Shown in pieces: positions 1 to 8,512 of a DNA stretch of 64,000 nt. Within the stretch, counting starts at the first letter, position 1. The number at the start of each line of letters is the position of its first letter. The DNA is taken from positions 434,001 to 498,000 of the forward strand of contig NZ_FUIA01000019.1 of NCBI RefSeq assembly GCF_900163665.1. The letters run 5' to 3'. Source of the DNA: Frigoribacterium sp. JB110. GTDB taxonomy: Bacteria; Actinomycetota; Actinomycetes; Actinomycetales; Microbacteriaceae. A program made the translations under genes and the position numbers. Below the pieces are notes generated by a model. That model was not told the DNA's origin. It was given only the letters and a program-made list of their open reading frames with translations, and did no database searches.

Positions 1-834
1 CGCGAGAGCCTCCTTGGGGCCGACGACGACCTGGTTCGACACCGGCTTGACTTCGAGCACGAACCGCGGCTTGCCGTCGGAGGCCGGTACGCCGAGTTTC
101 AGCCCGCGGCGCTGACCGACGGTGAACGAGTGGGCACCGTCGTGCGAGCCGACGACGCTGCCGGCGCGGTCGACGATGTCGCCGTGTTCCTCGCCCACCT
201 TCTCAGCGAGCCACCCCTTCGTGTCGCCGTCGGGGATGAAGCAGATGTCGTAGCTGTCGGGCTTCTGGGCGACGGCGAGCCCACGGCGCTCGGCCTCGGC
301 GCGCACGAGCTGCTTCGACGGCGTCTCCCCGAGCGGGAACATGCAGTGCGCGAGTTGCTCGGTTGTGAGCACGCCGAGCACATACGACTGGTCCTTCGCC
401 TCCTCGCTGGAGCGATGCAGCTCGAGGCCCCGCTCGCCGTCGACGAGGGTCGCGTAGTGGCCAGTGCAGACGGCGTCGAAGCCGAGTTCGATGCCCCGCT
501 CGAGCAGGGCGGCGAACTTGATCTTCTCGTTGCAGCGCATGCACGGGTTCGGGGTGCGGCCGGCACGGTACTCGTCGACGAAATCGGCGATGACGTCGTC
601 ACGGAAGCGCTCCGAGAAGTCCCACACGTAGAACGGGATGCCGAGCCGGTCGGACACGCGCCTCGCGTCCAAGGAGTCCTCGATCGTGCAGCAGCCGCGG
701 CTTCCGGCGCGCAGGGTGCCGCCGGCGCGGGAGAGCGCGAGGTGCACGCCGACGACCTCGTGCCCTGCCTCGACGGCGCGCGCCGCCGCCACCGCGGAGT
801 CCACTCCCCCGCTCATCGCCGCAAGTACACGCAT
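1..834 (-). CDS. mnmA: tRNA-specific 2-thiouridylase MnmA (3' end beyond window)
   Basis: MnmA thiolates U34 of Lys, Glu and Gln tRNAs in the cytoplasm, using ATP to activate the uridine and sulfur from a cysteine desulfurase. The protein opens with the PP-loop ATPase motif SGGVDS at about residues 8-13, and has NPCMRCN (first catalytic Cys) and CTGHYA further on. About 278 codons are visible; the C-terminal beta-barrel part runs past position 1. The ATG at 832-834 has no clear Shine-Dalgarno; instead a TACGCT -10 box ends six bases upstream, so the mRNA may be leaderless. The cysteine desulfurase gene lies just upstream on the same strand, a functional pairing often seen in actinobacteria. 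Confidence 0.95.
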   Translation of the reverse strand, partial: MRVLAAMSGGVDSAVAAARAVEAGHEVVGVHLALSRAGGTLRAGSRGCCTIEDSLDARRVSDRLGIPFYVWDFSERFRDDVIADFVDEYRAGRTPNPCMRCNEKIKFAALLERGIELGFDAVCTGHYATLVDGERGLELHRSSEEAKDQSYVLGVLTTEQLAHCMFPLGETPSKQLVRAEAERRGLAVAQKPDSYDICFIPDGDTKGWLAEKVGEEHGDIVDRAGSVVGSHDGAHSFTVGQRRGLKLGVPASDGKPRFVLEVKPVSNQVVVGPKEALA

Positions 835-840
835 GCTTCC

Positions 841-846
841 AGCGTA
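841..846 (-). promoter_or_regulatory. -10 box of mnmA, leaderless geometry
   Basis: On the minus strand TACGCT is followed by exactly six bases and then the ATG of mnmA. In actinobacteria transcription starts 6-7 bases after the -10 hexamer, so the transcript would begin at or next to the start codon. No convincing -35 was found. Confidence 0.45.
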
Positions 847-897
847 CGCGCCGCTGGCGGCGGCGGCCTCAGCGCGCGATCAGGTCACGCCCGCATC

Positions 898-969
898 CGC
901 GAGTGCCTACGTTCTTCACGAGTGCCTACGCTGTTTCGTAGGCACTCGCGAGAATCGTAGGCATTCGCG
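898..969. repeat. Long imperfect palindrome built from a GCGAGTGCCTACG unit
   Basis: Two 33-base arms (898-930 and 937-969) surround a six-base loop. Each arm contains the unit GCGAGTGCCTACG (or a close variant) twice, so the element has four unit copies, two in each orientation. The inner 12-bp stem is perfect and the outer stem has a few mismatches. It sits between the cysteine desulfurase and mnmA genes. A degenerate relative occurs at 8426-8498. It could fold into a long hairpin that ends or stabilises mRNA, or be a REP/MITE-like element. Confidence 0.7.
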
Positions 970-982
970 TGGGCTGCCCGCC

Positions 983-2158
983 TCAGCGCGCGGCCAGGCG
1001 CCGGTAGGACTCGGGGAGCGCCGCGACGAGCGCGTCGAGGTCGGTGGACGTCGTGGTGCGACCGAGGCTGATCCGCAGCACCTGGCTCGCCTCTGCCTGG
1101 GAGTAGCCGAGCGCCATCACCACGTGCGACGGCTCGGCGACGCCGGCTTGGCACGCTGACCCGGTCGACACGGAGACGCCGCGCTGGTCGAGCAGGAACA
1201 GCAGCGATTCGCCTCCGGCGCCCGGCAGGTGCAGGTGGATCGTGCCGGGCAGCCGGTGCTCCGGATCACCGAGCACGACGACCTCGGGAATCTCACGCTT
1301 CAGTGCGGCCAGAAAGCGCTCGCGCAGCTCCCAGAGGCGTGCGCTCTCAGTCTCGCGCTCGAGCTCGGCGAGCTCCGCGGCGCGGGCAAGCGCCACCGCC
1401 CCCGCGATGTCCTGGGTTCCGGCGCGAAGGCCGCGCTGCTGGCCGCCGCCGTGCAGGAGCGGCTCGACCGTCGCCGTGCGCGAGACGACGAGAGCACCCG
1501 TGCCGACCGGGGCGCCGATCTTGTGGCCGGAGACGCTGAGTGCGACCAGTCCGGTCCCCGGCGAGGCGTCACCGCGCCATCCGGCGAAATCCACCCCGAC
1601 GTGGCCGAACGCGGCGACGGCGTCGAGGTGCAGCGGCACTCCCGCCTCGGCCGCCGCACGGGACAGGCCGGCGGCGTCGTTGGTCGTGCCCGTCTCGTTG
1701 CCCGCTACGAGGGCCGTCGCGAGGGCGGCCCGGCCGTCATCGGCGAGCGTGCCGGCGAACGCGTCCACGGGGATCCGACCGCGCGCATCCAGCCCCACCG
1801 GGGCGACGACCGCTCCGTCGTGCGAAGCCAACCATCCCACCGTGTCGAGCGTCGCGTGGTGCTCACCATCCGGCAGCACGATCCGCTCAGCGCCCGCAGC
1901 CCGCGAGCGCCACAGCCCCTGCAGAGCGAGTCCGATCGATTCGGTTCCTCCGCTGGTGAGCACGACCTCGATCGGCTCGCATCCCAGCACGGCGCCGAGC
2001 CGTTCGCGGGCGTCCTCCAGCACGCGGCGCGCGTGCTGGCCTGCACCGTGGATCGACGACGCGTTGCCCACCAGCTGATGCGTCTCGAGCCACGCATCGC
2101 GCACCTCAGGCCGCAGCGGCGTCGTCGCGGCGTGATCGAGGTAGACGGGCGCGCTCAT
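983..2158 (-). CDS. Cysteine desulfurase (class V aminotransferase, NifS/IscS type)
   Basis: PLP enzyme of 391 aa that converts cysteine to alanine and passes the persulfide on to sulfur acceptors. The PLP lysine is K213 in SGHKIGAPVG, the substrate-binding start DHAATTP is at residues 8-14, and the catalytic cysteine is C336 in STGSACQ on the C-terminal loop. Length and motif order match the IscS/NifS family. It lies upstream of mnmA on the same strand, separated by 148 bases that carry a long palindrome, and is likely the sulfur donor for tRNA thiolation; a role in Fe-S assembly is also possible. The ATG at 2156-2158 follows the thioredoxin-TPR gene by six bases, so the two are probably co-transcribed. 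Confidence 0.92.
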   Translation of the reverse strand: MSAPVYLDHAATTPLRPEVRDAWLETHQLVGNASSIHGAGQHARRVLEDARERLGAVLGCEPIEVVLTSGGTESIGLALQGLWRSRAAGAERIVLPDGEHHATLDTVGWLASHDGAVVAPVGLDARGRIPVDAFAGTLADDGRAALATALVAGNETGTTNDAAGLSRAAAEAGVPLHLDAVAAFGHVGVDFAGWRGDASPGTGLVALSVSGHKIGAPVGTGALVVSRTATVEPLLHGGGQQRGLRAGTQDIAGAVALARAAELAELERETESARLWELRERFLAALKREIPEVVVLGDPEHRLPGTIHLHLPGAGGESLLFLLDQRGVSVSTGSACQAGVAEPSHVVMALGYSQAEASQVLRISLGRTTTSTDLDALVAALPESYRRLAAR

Positions 2159-2164
2159 CCGGTA

Positions 2165-3109
2165 TCAGAACAGCAGGCTGGTCAGACGCGTGCGGGCCTT
2201 CACCACTCGGGGGTCTGCGGCGCCCATCACGCCGAAGAATTCGACGAGTCGCTGCTGCACCGGCGTCCTCGAATCCGTGTCGAGCGAGGCGAACAGCTCG
2301 AGCAGCCGGTCGAAGGCGTCCTCGACGTGGCCGCCGGCGACGTCGAGATCCGCGACGGTGAGTTGAGCGTCCACGTCCATCGGCGCGTCTGCCGCCGCCT
2401 GCCTCGCCTGCTGCAGATCGACGTTCTGCACGCGGGCGAGCAGCTTCACCTGCCCGAGCCCCGCCTGCGCATCCTCATCGCGCGGGTTCTCCTTGAGCGC
2501 CTGCTCGTATGCCGTGACGGCCCTGGCGTAGTCGCCGGCCTCGATCGCGGCGAATGCCTCGGCGTGCAGCGGCGGCAACGGCTTCTCCTCGGGCTCCTCG
2601 GCCTGCTCCTCGCCTTCCGCCGACGCATCGACCGTGCCGGTGATGCCGTTCTGCGCCGCCACCTGCAGCAGCTGGTCGAACACCTGGCGCACCTGCTGCT
2701 CCGGGATGGCACCGTTGAACAGCGGCGCCGGCTGACCGCCGAGAAGCGCGACCACCATCGGAATCGACTGCGCACCGAAGGCCTGCTTCAGCTGCGGGTT
2801 CTGGTCGATGTCGACCTTCACCAGCACGACGCGACCGGCGAGCTCGCGCACGACCTTCTCGATCACTGGGCTGAGCTGCTTGCACGGCTCGCACCACTCG
2901 GCCCAGAGGTCGACCACCACGGGCACCGTGCGCGACAGCTCGAGGATCTCGTTGAACGTCGCGTCGGTGACGTCTCGCACAAGCGCGCTCGACGCGCTCG
3001 CGCCCTGCTCGCCCGCCGGGGGCGCAGCCGGTGCGTTCTGGCGGTTCTTCAGGGCCGACAGGTCGACGGCGCCGCGAAGCGCGCCGGCGTCAGGGGGAAC
3101 ATTCGACAT
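2165..3109 (-). CDS. Thioredoxin-fold tetratricopeptide protein (YbbN/CnoX-like)
   Basis: A 314-aa cytoplasmic protein. Residues about 45-150 form a thioredoxin domain with the motif EWCEPCKQ (C73 and C76) and the cis-proline region SIPMVV. Residues about 185-300 are helical TPR-like repeats containing the YEQAL and NPRDEDAQAGLG patterns. This architecture is that of YbbN/CnoX, a holdase and co-chaperone that may also act on disulfides. Both cysteines are present, unlike SxxC variants of some proteobacterial YbbN proteins. It is followed six bases later by the cysteine desulfurase. A low-complexity Ala/Pro stretch at residues 26-42 precedes the domain. Confidence 0.85.
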   Translation of the reverse strand: MSNVPPDAGALRGAVDLSALKNRQNAPAAPPAGEQGASASSALVRDVTDATFNEILELSRTVPVVVDLWAEWCEPCKQLSPVIEKVVRELAGRVVLVKVDIDQNPQLKQAFGAQSIPMVVALLGGQPAPLFNGAIPEQQVRQVFDQLLQVAAQNGITGTVDASAEGEEQAEEPEEKPLPPLHAEAFAAIEAGDYARAVTAYEQALKENPRDEDAQAGLGQVKLLARVQNVDLQQARQAAADAPMDVDAQLTVADLDVAGGHVEDAFDRLLELFASLDTDSRTPVQQRLVEFFGVMGAADPRVVKARTRLTSLLF

Positions 3110-3151
3110 CAGTGGGTCTCCGTCAGTTCGTCTATCGTGCGGTGGGAGATG

Positions 3152-5140
3152 CTATTCGTCCTCGTCCTCGGAGTCGGTCTCCGCCTCGAGGACCTCGGCG
3201 CCGCGGATCGACGACGAGCTCCCGAGTAGCCGGATGGGCTCTTCCGAGCCCTGTGACGGGACGTAGAAGAACAGCTGGTCGAGGTAGCGAGTGCGCACTC
3301 CGCCCGCCGAGTTCTCCTCGCCGGTGAATGCCTGGAGCACCGGGTCGTCTTCGAACCGGATCACGGCGTCGGCGTCGGTCGGTTCGACCGTCTCCGCCTC
3401 GACGACCGAGACGCCGACGATCGCGCCGCTGTGCAGCGTCATCAGCGCGAACGGGTCACTGGCTCCTGCCCGCTGCCCGAAGCTGAGCTTGCCGGTGTCC
3501 TCGCCGGTCTTGTTGAAGTTGCTCAGCGTCTTCTTGCGCTTCTGCGTCACCTCGGCGAGGAAGCCGTCGTTCTCGATGTCGAAGAGTTCGGCGTATTCGC
3601 TCTTCTCACCGTCCTTGAGGATGCTCGCGTACGCCGTGGCCACGTCCTCCGGAGCCAGCTGCAGGAACGACGAGTCCGGCGGCACGAGGGCCGCGCCCTG
3701 GTACGGCGGTGCGAGTTCGGGGATCTCCGCGGACGGGCGCAGCTGCGACACGTACGTCGCCTTGTAGCTGTGCCACGGGTCCTCCTGGCGAAGGGTGATG
3801 ATCGTCGGGGCGACCGTCTCGTCCTCGGCGTCCTCGACGACGGTCAGCACGGTGCGCGGCCAGCCGTCGAATGCCTGTGGAAGCAGGATCGCGATCGGCT
3901 CGGCGGGGATCTGCGGCAGCGACTTGTAGTCGTCGATGTCCCCCCGCAGCGAGTAGTTCACCTTGCGGATCTCCAGCGCGGTGCCGGCGAGCCGCTTCGC
4001 GGCGAGGCTCGCATCGTTCTTCTCGTCGGCTTCGGCCACCTGCTCCGACAGGTCGGCGATGATGCGCTCGGCCTGCGTCTCGGTGATCGCAGGCTGCTGT
4101 GCCGCCTCGGTGTCGGCTGCCTCCTCCGTCGCACTCGGCGACGGCGTCGGGTCGGCAGCGGGAACGTCGGCCGTGCACCCGGCCATCAGCGCGACGGACA
4201 GTCCGAGCGCCGGCAGTGCGAGACGCATCCTGCGCCGCAGCGACCACGGCGACGCCTCGCGCTGTGCCGTGCCCCGTTCGGGCCCCGGCTCATCCTGCGC
4301 GTCCGGCCGCGCGGCATCCGAATCGGTGCCGGCTGATGCGCCTGAATCGTCACCCGGACCGTCGTCATCCGGACCGTCGTCGCGCGATTCGGCATCCGCT
4401 TCGCCTGCCGATTCCGGCTTCGCCTCGTCGATCTCTCCGGCGACGTGTCGGTCTCGGGCGATCGCGATCGCACCCGTGAGCGGCACTGGCTGCCCCTTGC
4501 GCCGCGGTCCGCGCGAGCGCCGCGAGTGCACGACGGCGAGGATGTAGAGAAGCAGACCGATCACGAGCACCCCGACGCCGGCGCCGATGAACCACGGAGC
4601 GGACGGTGTGCTGTTGTCGATGGGCCACGTGACCTCGATGGTCGCCGGCGCCGGCTCCGTGCCGTCCGAGGCGATGAGCACGCTCAGCTGCATGCCCTCG
4701 GGGAAGGAGAAGTTCTCCTCCATCGTTCCCTCCGCCGTGAATGACTCGAGCCACAGGTCCGATCCGGCAGGGCTGCGCCCCTCCGGATCCCCCTCCAGCT
4801 CAACGGTCGGCTCGACCGTAGCGACGTCGATCTCGCCGCCGTCCGCAGTCGCGTGGGTGAAGCGCTGGTCGCCCAGCCAGCCGAGCACGTCGGTCGTGCG
4901 CGCGTACGTGGCGAAGATCGGACCGTCGCTGGAGATCGTCAACGTGCCGCTCTCGCCAGGCAGAGCCTCAGGCAACGCCTCGAAGACGTCGGAATCGATC
5001 ACCGTGAACGGCAGGTCCTGTTCCGACGACACCTTGATGGTCTCGGAGTCCGGCCCGAGGAACACGGTGCGCTGGGCAACGCCCATCGCGACGAGACCGG
5101 CGGCGATCACGAACGCCACCACAGCCCAAACGAAACGCAC
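3152..5140 (-). CDS. Envelope protein: membrane part fused to a lipoprotein-like part
   Basis: A 662-aa protein that I cannot assign to a named family. Seen in order: an N-terminal membrane segment (residues 5-22), an extracellular-looking domain to about 180, a second membrane segment (183-204), an acidic Asp/Ser/Glu linker (235-300), then a stretch from M305 to C322 that reads as a complete lipoprotein signal peptide (SLRRRM, a hydrophobic run, then LMAGC), and a soluble domain to the end. The internal Met codon at 4226-4228 lacks a good Shine-Dalgarno, so I call one protein, but a fusion of two genes or a second internal product is possible. The divergent AI-2E permease gene lies 227 bases away. 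Confidence 0.7.
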   Translation of the reverse strand: MRFVWAVVAFVIAAGLVAMGVAQRTVFLGPDSETIKVSSEQDLPFTVIDSDVFEALPEALPGESGTLTISSDGPIFATYARTTDVLGWLGDQRFTHATADGGEIDVATVEPTVELEGDPEGRSPAGSDLWLESFTAEGTMEENFSFPEGMQLSVLIASDGTEPAPATIEVTWPIDNSTPSAPWFIGAGVGVLVIGLLLYILAVVHSRRSRGPRRKGQPVPLTGAIAIARDRHVAGEIDEAKPESAGEADAESRDDGPDDDGPGDDSGASAGTDSDAARPDAQDEPGPERGTAQREASPWSLRRRMRLALPALGLSVALMAGCTADVPAADPTPSPSATEEAADTEAAQQPAITETQAERIIADLSEQVAEADEKNDASLAAKRLAGTALEIRKVNYSLRGDIDDYKSLPQIPAEPIAILLPQAFDGWPRTVLTVVEDAEDETVAPTIITLRQEDPWHSYKATYVSQLRPSAEIPELAPPYQGAALVPPDSSFLQLAPEDVATAYASILKDGEKSEYAELFDIENDGFLAEVTQKRKKTLSNFNKTGEDTGKLSFGQRAGASDPFALMTLHSGAIVGVSVVEAETVEPTDADAVIRFEDDPVLQAFTGEENSAGGVRTRYLDQLFFYVPSQGSEEPIRLLGSSSSIRGAEVLEAETDSEDEDE

Positions 5141-5367
5141 AGCACCACTCCCTCGGCGGCGAAGCGGCGCGGATGGCGCCCGTCAATCGCACGCGGTTGT
5201 CGAGAACTCAACAGCCCAGGTTACCGGGTCCGCCCCTGAGCGACGCCACAGAAGAGCTGAATGTGCATTCTGCCCGCAGTGCAGGGCGCGTGGCGCGGCA
5301 CCGCGGCTTCCTGGCCCTTCCGTCGTATTGTGAGAGCGCACGAGTCGCGCGCCCAGCGAGGAGAACG

Positions 5368-6417
5368 ATGAAGATCCACAACCCGTTCCGCGTCGCGCTG
5401 GTCGCGACCCTCGGAGTCGGGCTCGGCATCATGCTGATCCAGAGCCTCGCGGAGCTGTCGACGATCCTTCTCTATGTGGGAACGGCGCTGTTCATCTCGC
5501 TCGGCCTCGACCCTGTCGTGTCGTGGCTGTCGAGGCGGAAGATGCCGCGCTGGCTCGCCGTCGTCATCACGGTCGTCGGAGCGCTGGCCGTGTTCGGCGG
5601 CATCATCATGATCGTGCTTCCGACGCTGATCGAGCAGATCAGCCAGCTGGTGCGGCGGGTCACCTTCCTCGTCAACAGCGGATCGTGGCAGACCGATGTG
5701 GTCACGTGGCTCGAGACGACGTTCCCCACGCTGCAGGTCGACGAGCTGTTCTCGCGCGTGAACGGCTGGCTCCTCGACAACATCGACACGATCAGCGAGG
5801 GCGTGCTCGGTCTCACGGTCGGCGTCGCTCAGGGGCTGTTCGGCGCGTTCATCGTGCTGATCCTCACGATCTACTTCACGGCATCGATACCGACGCTGAA
5901 GGCCGCCGTGTACAAGATCGTGCCGGCGTCGAAGCGCGAGGGCTTCACCGGGCTGGGCGATCAGATCACGGACTCAGTCGGCTACTACGTGATGGGGCAG
6001 GTCACGCTCGGACTGATCAACGGTGTGCTGAGCATGATCTTCCTGAACATCATCGACGCCCCGTTCCCCGCGGTGCTCGCTGTTCTCGCCTTCCTGGGGT
6101 CGCTGATCCCCCTCGTCGGTTCGATCACCGCCTCGACGATCATCGTGCTCGTGTGCCTGATCCCCGGCACGGGTTCACTCACGACCGCGATCGTCGCCGC
6201 CGTGTACTACCTCATCTACATGCAGATCGAGGCATACGTGATCTCGCCGCGCGTGATGAGCAGGGCGGTGTCGGTGCCTGGCGGCGTCGTGGTGGTCGCC
6301 GCTCTCTCCGGCGGCGCGCTGCTCGGACTGCTCGGCGCGCTGATCGCCATCCCGATCGCCGCGAGCATCCTGATCATCTATCGCCAGGTGCTGATCCCCA
6401 AGATGAACGAACGCTGA
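5368..6417 (+). CDS. AI-2E family transporter (PerM-type permease)
   Basis: A 349-aa integral membrane protein with about seven hydrophobic segments. The C-terminal half carries the family hallmarks: a glycine-rich transmembrane stretch followed by QIEAYVISPRVM and then a final pair of helices ending in IYRQVLIPKMNER. Members are proposed exporters or ion-coupled transporters; the substrate cannot be read from sequence. The start is the ATG at 5368, with AGGAGA four bases upstream; the longer open frame from 5173 has no such site and its extra N-terminus is shadow-like. It stands alone on the plus strand between minus-strand genes. Confidence 0.85.
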   Translation: MKIHNPFRVALVATLGVGLGIMLIQSLAELSTILLYVGTALFISLGLDPVVSWLSRRKMPRWLAVVITVVGALAVFGGIIMIVLPTLIEQISQLVRRVTFLVNSGSWQTDVVTWLETTFPTLQVDELFSRVNGWLLDNIDTISEGVLGLTVGVAQGLFGAFIVLILTIYFTASIPTLKAAVYKIVPASKREGFTGLGDQITDSVGYYVMGQVTLGLINGVLSMIFLNIIDAPFPAVLAVLAFLGSLIPLVGSITASTIIVLVCLIPGTGSLTTAIVAAVYYLIYMQIEAYVISPRVMSRAVSVPGGVVVVAALSGGALLGLLGALIAIPIAASILIIYRQVLIPKMNER

Positions 6418-6483
6418 CCGGCGGTTCGGGAGCACGGGCCTGGCGGCGTTCTCGCCAGCCGTCGGGCTCTCAGCCCGCTGAGG

Positions 6484-7203
6484 CTAGGCGGTCTCCGGAT
6501 GCTCGGTGGGCAGCGGCAGCGCTGCAGGGTTGACCAGGTTCACGATCTCGGTGAGCACACGGGAGGTCTGCTTCTCCCCCACCCAGAGGTGCTTGCCGCC
6601 CTCCACCGGGACGAGCCGGATGCCGGGCGCGACGGCGAAGCGCTGTGCCGCCTCGTCGGGGCGCAGGAAGTCGTCGAGCTCCGGGATCAGCGCGACGATG
6701 GGTCGCTCGTCACCGTTCCATGCAACGAGGTCGTCCTCCGTCGCACGGTGCAGCGGCGGCGAGAGCAGAACCATGCCCCGGATGTCGTGGCCGCGCCCGT
6801 ACTTGAGCGCGAGCTCGGTGCCGAACGACCATCCGACGATCCACGGGTTCGGCAGTCCGCGCTGCGCGACGAACGCCATGGCCGCGGCGACGTCCGCCTC
6901 TTCGGCGGTGCCTTCGCCGAACTCGCCGTCACTGGTGCCCCGCGGCGACGAGGTGCCTCTGGTGTTGAATCGCAGCACCGCGAGGTCGGCGAGCGCAGGC
7001 AGGCGCGCCGCCGCCTTGCGGATGATGTGCGAGTCCATGAATCCGCCTGCCGTCGGCAGCGGATGCAGCGTCACCAGCGTCGCGACGGGTTCGCGCTCTG
7101 CCGGAAGAGCCAGCTCTCCGACGAGTTCGAGGCCGTCATCGGTGCGGAGGGTGATCTCTTCGCGTCTGGCGGGCAGCATCACTGCCCCGCGGATTTCTGC
7201 CAC
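6484..7203 (-). CDS. Alpha/beta hydrolase (dienelactone hydrolase-like)
   Basis: About 239 aa. The nucleophile elbow is GWSFG (GxSxG), the acid residue lies in the IPELDDFLRPDEA region and the histidine in VEGGKHLWVG near the C-terminus, so the triad appears complete. The oxyanion region is TLHPLPTAGGF. It resembles small soluble YcjY/CocE-like hydrolases; the substrate is unknown. I prefer the GTG at 7201-7203, which has GGAG six bases upstream, over a TTG at 7213-7215. A TAGACT -10 element at 7237-7242 supports its own promoter. Confidence 0.82.
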   Translation of the reverse strand: MAEIRGAVMLPARREEITLRTDDGLELVGELALPAEREPVATLVTLHPLPTAGGFMDSHIIRKAAARLPALADLAVLRFNTRGTSSPRGTSDGEFGEGTAEEADVAAAMAFVAQRGLPNPWIVGWSFGTELALKYGRGHDIRGMVLLSPPLHRATEDDLVAWNGDERPIVALIPELDDFLRPDEAAQRFAVAPGIRLVPVEGGKHLWVGEKQTSRVLTEIVNLVNPAALPLPTEHPETA

Positions 7204-7236
7204 GCGGTGCTCCAAGGTCGGAAACTGGACCGCATC

Positions 7237-7242
7237 AGTCTA
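7237..7242 (-). promoter_or_regulatory. -10 box upstream of the alpha/beta hydrolase
   Basis: Minus-strand TAGACT in the context CCGTAGACTGAT. The same 12-base context is found upstream of ctaC. It lies about 35 bases ahead of the chosen GTG start, leaving room for the GGAG ribosome binding site. Confidence 0.4.
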
Positions 7243-7260
7243 CGGCCCTCACCGAGTGTG

Positions 7261-7296
7261 CCCCTTGTGTTCGAGCGGTCCGATCGAACACAGGGG
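7261..7296 (-). terminator. Hairpin between the small Cys/His gene and the hydrolase
   Basis: CCCC(T)TGTGTTCGA pairs with TCGAACACAGGGG across a nine-base loop, giving a 13-bp stem with one bulge. It lies just after the stop of the minus-strand gene at 7310 and before the promoter of the next gene, which is where a terminator belongs. There is no U-tract, so termination strength is uncertain. Confidence 0.5.
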
Positions 7297-7309
7297 GTAC
7301 GTTCGCGGG

Positions 7310-7612
7310 CTAAGAGATGCGCCAGCAGTGGGTGTGCCAGTGGCGGCGTCCGCTCAGGTCTGCTTGGGCGCCCATGATGCCGTCCTCGCGCCACACCACG
7401 ACGTGGGCGACGCCGGGGTCGATCGTACCCGCGCACCCCGGACAGGTGTACTGCTTCACGGCGCGCTGACCGGAGACCGGCTGCACGCTGAACTCACGGC
7501 CGCGGCGCGTCTCGCTGCGCCGAAAGCCCGACAGCATTCTGTCGAGGCTCTCGCGCGACTGCTCTTCGCGGCGCTGCCGCTGCTCGGCGCGCTGGCGCCG
7601 GGAACGACCCAC
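7310..7612 (-). CDS. Small Cys/His protein, probable zinc-ribbon type
   Basis: A 100-aa basic protein. The N-terminal 45 residues are rich in Arg, Gln and Glu and look like an extended helix. The C-terminal half has CPGC, then HVVVW, and HWHTHCW near the end, a Cys/His spacing that suggests metal binding. Similar small proteins are common in actinobacteria and sometimes carry an unsupported 'ATP/GTP-binding' label; I see no P-loop. The start is a GTG at 7610-7612, six bases after the stop of the upstream transglycosylase-like gene, so the two are likely one transcript. Confidence 0.7.
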   Translation of the reverse strand: MGRSRRQRAEQRQRREEQSRESLDRMLSGFRRSETRRGREFSVQPVSGQRAVKQYTCPGCAGTIDPGVAHVVVWREDGIMGAQADLSGRRHWHTHCWRIS

Positions 7613-7618
7613 GAGGGG

Positions 7619-8386
7619 TCACCACCAGTGGTTGGAGGTCCAGAAGGAGTACGCGCTCGCCCAGCTGCCGTAGCGCTGGATGGCGTAGCCGTTCGCCCAT
7701 CGCAGGTTGTCGACCGGGTTGTAGCCGCTGCCTGGCACCTTGCTGCACGGGTATGCCTGGATGATGCCGCACGCGCCGGATGACGGGTTGGTCGCGTTGG
7801 GGTTCCAGCCGCTCTCGCGATTGGCGATGTAGTCGACGTAGCCCCAGTCCGACTCAGCGATGCCCGCCGCGGTCAGCCACTCTTCTTTGGAGCCGCCCCC
7901 GCTGTAGAACGGCGAGGGCGTCGACGTGCTCGTCGTGCTGCCGCCGGACCCTTCGTCCTCCGCATCGGTCTCAGGCTCCGGGGTCGGCTTGGGCTTGGGC
8001 TTCGGCTTGACGTAGACCTCGTACTCGCTGCCCTCGAGGGCGAGCGGTTCGACGTTCTCTCCCGTTGCGTAGACCTGGGCCTCCGCGAGCGAGTCCTGGA
8101 ACGCCGACGGCGTGTCGATGGCGGCCGACGCCTCGGCGGGATCGGAGAACGCTCCGAGGCTCGGCGTCACGAACGCCGCGACGAGACCGAGGGCGCCGAC
8201 ACCGGCGAGTGCGGCGCTGACGGTGCGCTTGGCCGACCACTTGGCCTTCCCCGGCCGTTCGATCAGACCTGCGCCCTCGATGAGGGCACGGGTCTCACGG
8301 CGCGAAAGCGTGGTCTTCGGAGTCTGAGAAGTGTCGGGAGTCACAGTGGGCCCCACTGTACCAGGAACGTTACGTCCCCGTGACAT
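7619..8386 (-). CDS. Secreted or membrane-anchored transglycosylase-like protein
   Basis: A 255-aa protein with a cytoplasmic N-terminus, one hydrophobic segment (about residues 55-77), a Lys-Pro and Asp/Glu/Ser/Thr linker (about 125-165) and a C-terminal lysozyme-like domain. That domain shows NRESGWNPNATN with the predicted catalytic Glu, then GACGIIQAYP and a YGSWASAYSFW end, as in resuscitation-factor and aggregation-promoting-factor type peptidoglycan hydrolases. It should act on the cell wall outside the membrane. The start is uncertain: ATG at 8384-8386 or GTG at 8342-8344. With the later start, an ACAGTGGG/CCCACTGT palindrome would lie in the promoter rather than in codons. Confidence 0.78.
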   Translation of the reverse strand: MSRGRNVPGTVGPTVTPDTSQTPKTTLSRRETRALIEGAGLIERPGKAKWSAKRTVSAALAGVGALGLVAAFVTPSLGAFSDPAEASAAIDTPSAFQDSLAEAQVYATGENVEPLALEGSEYEVYVKPKPKPKPTPEPETDAEDEGSGGSTTSTSTPSPFYSGGGSKEEWLTAAGIAESDWGYVDYIANRESGWNPNATNPSSGACGIIQAYPCSKVPGSGYNPVDNLRWANGYAIQRYGSWASAYSFWTSNHWW

Positions 8387-8425
8387 TCAACTCGGTTCTC
8401 TCAGAGTCGTGTCGGAAGGGCGGCG

Positions 8426-8498
8426 CGACGAGCGCCTGTGTTCGTCGCGAATGCCTATGCCATGCGACAGGCGCTCGTGAGATTCCTAGGCGCTCGCG
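8426..8498. repeat. Degenerate second copy of the long palindrome
   Basis: The left half holds ACGAGCGCCTGTG and GCGAATGCCTATG, the right half holds CGACAGGCGCTCGTG and CCTAGGCGCTCGCG. These are the same four-unit inverted arrangement as at 898-969 with more substitutions; the shared core is GCGARYGCCTA. It again lies in a gap between two minus-strand genes. Confidence 0.6.
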
Positions 8499-8512
8499 GG
8501 TTTCCAGGCTTG

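Noticed and set aside
1229-3229. Very long open frames opposite known genes (also 15362-18067 and 18134-21700, plus strand)
   Set aside because: Their translations are Arg/Ala/Gly/His-rich without domains, and they lie fully antisense to mnmA-region, putA and xerC-dprA genes; long antisense frames are expected at this GC content.
8387-8512. Cyclic di-AMP (ydaO) riboswitch ahead of the cell wall hydrolase gene
   Set aside because: Such genes in actinobacteria are sometimes under this riboswitch, but the gap is short, mostly filled by the palindrome, and lacks the conserved core.
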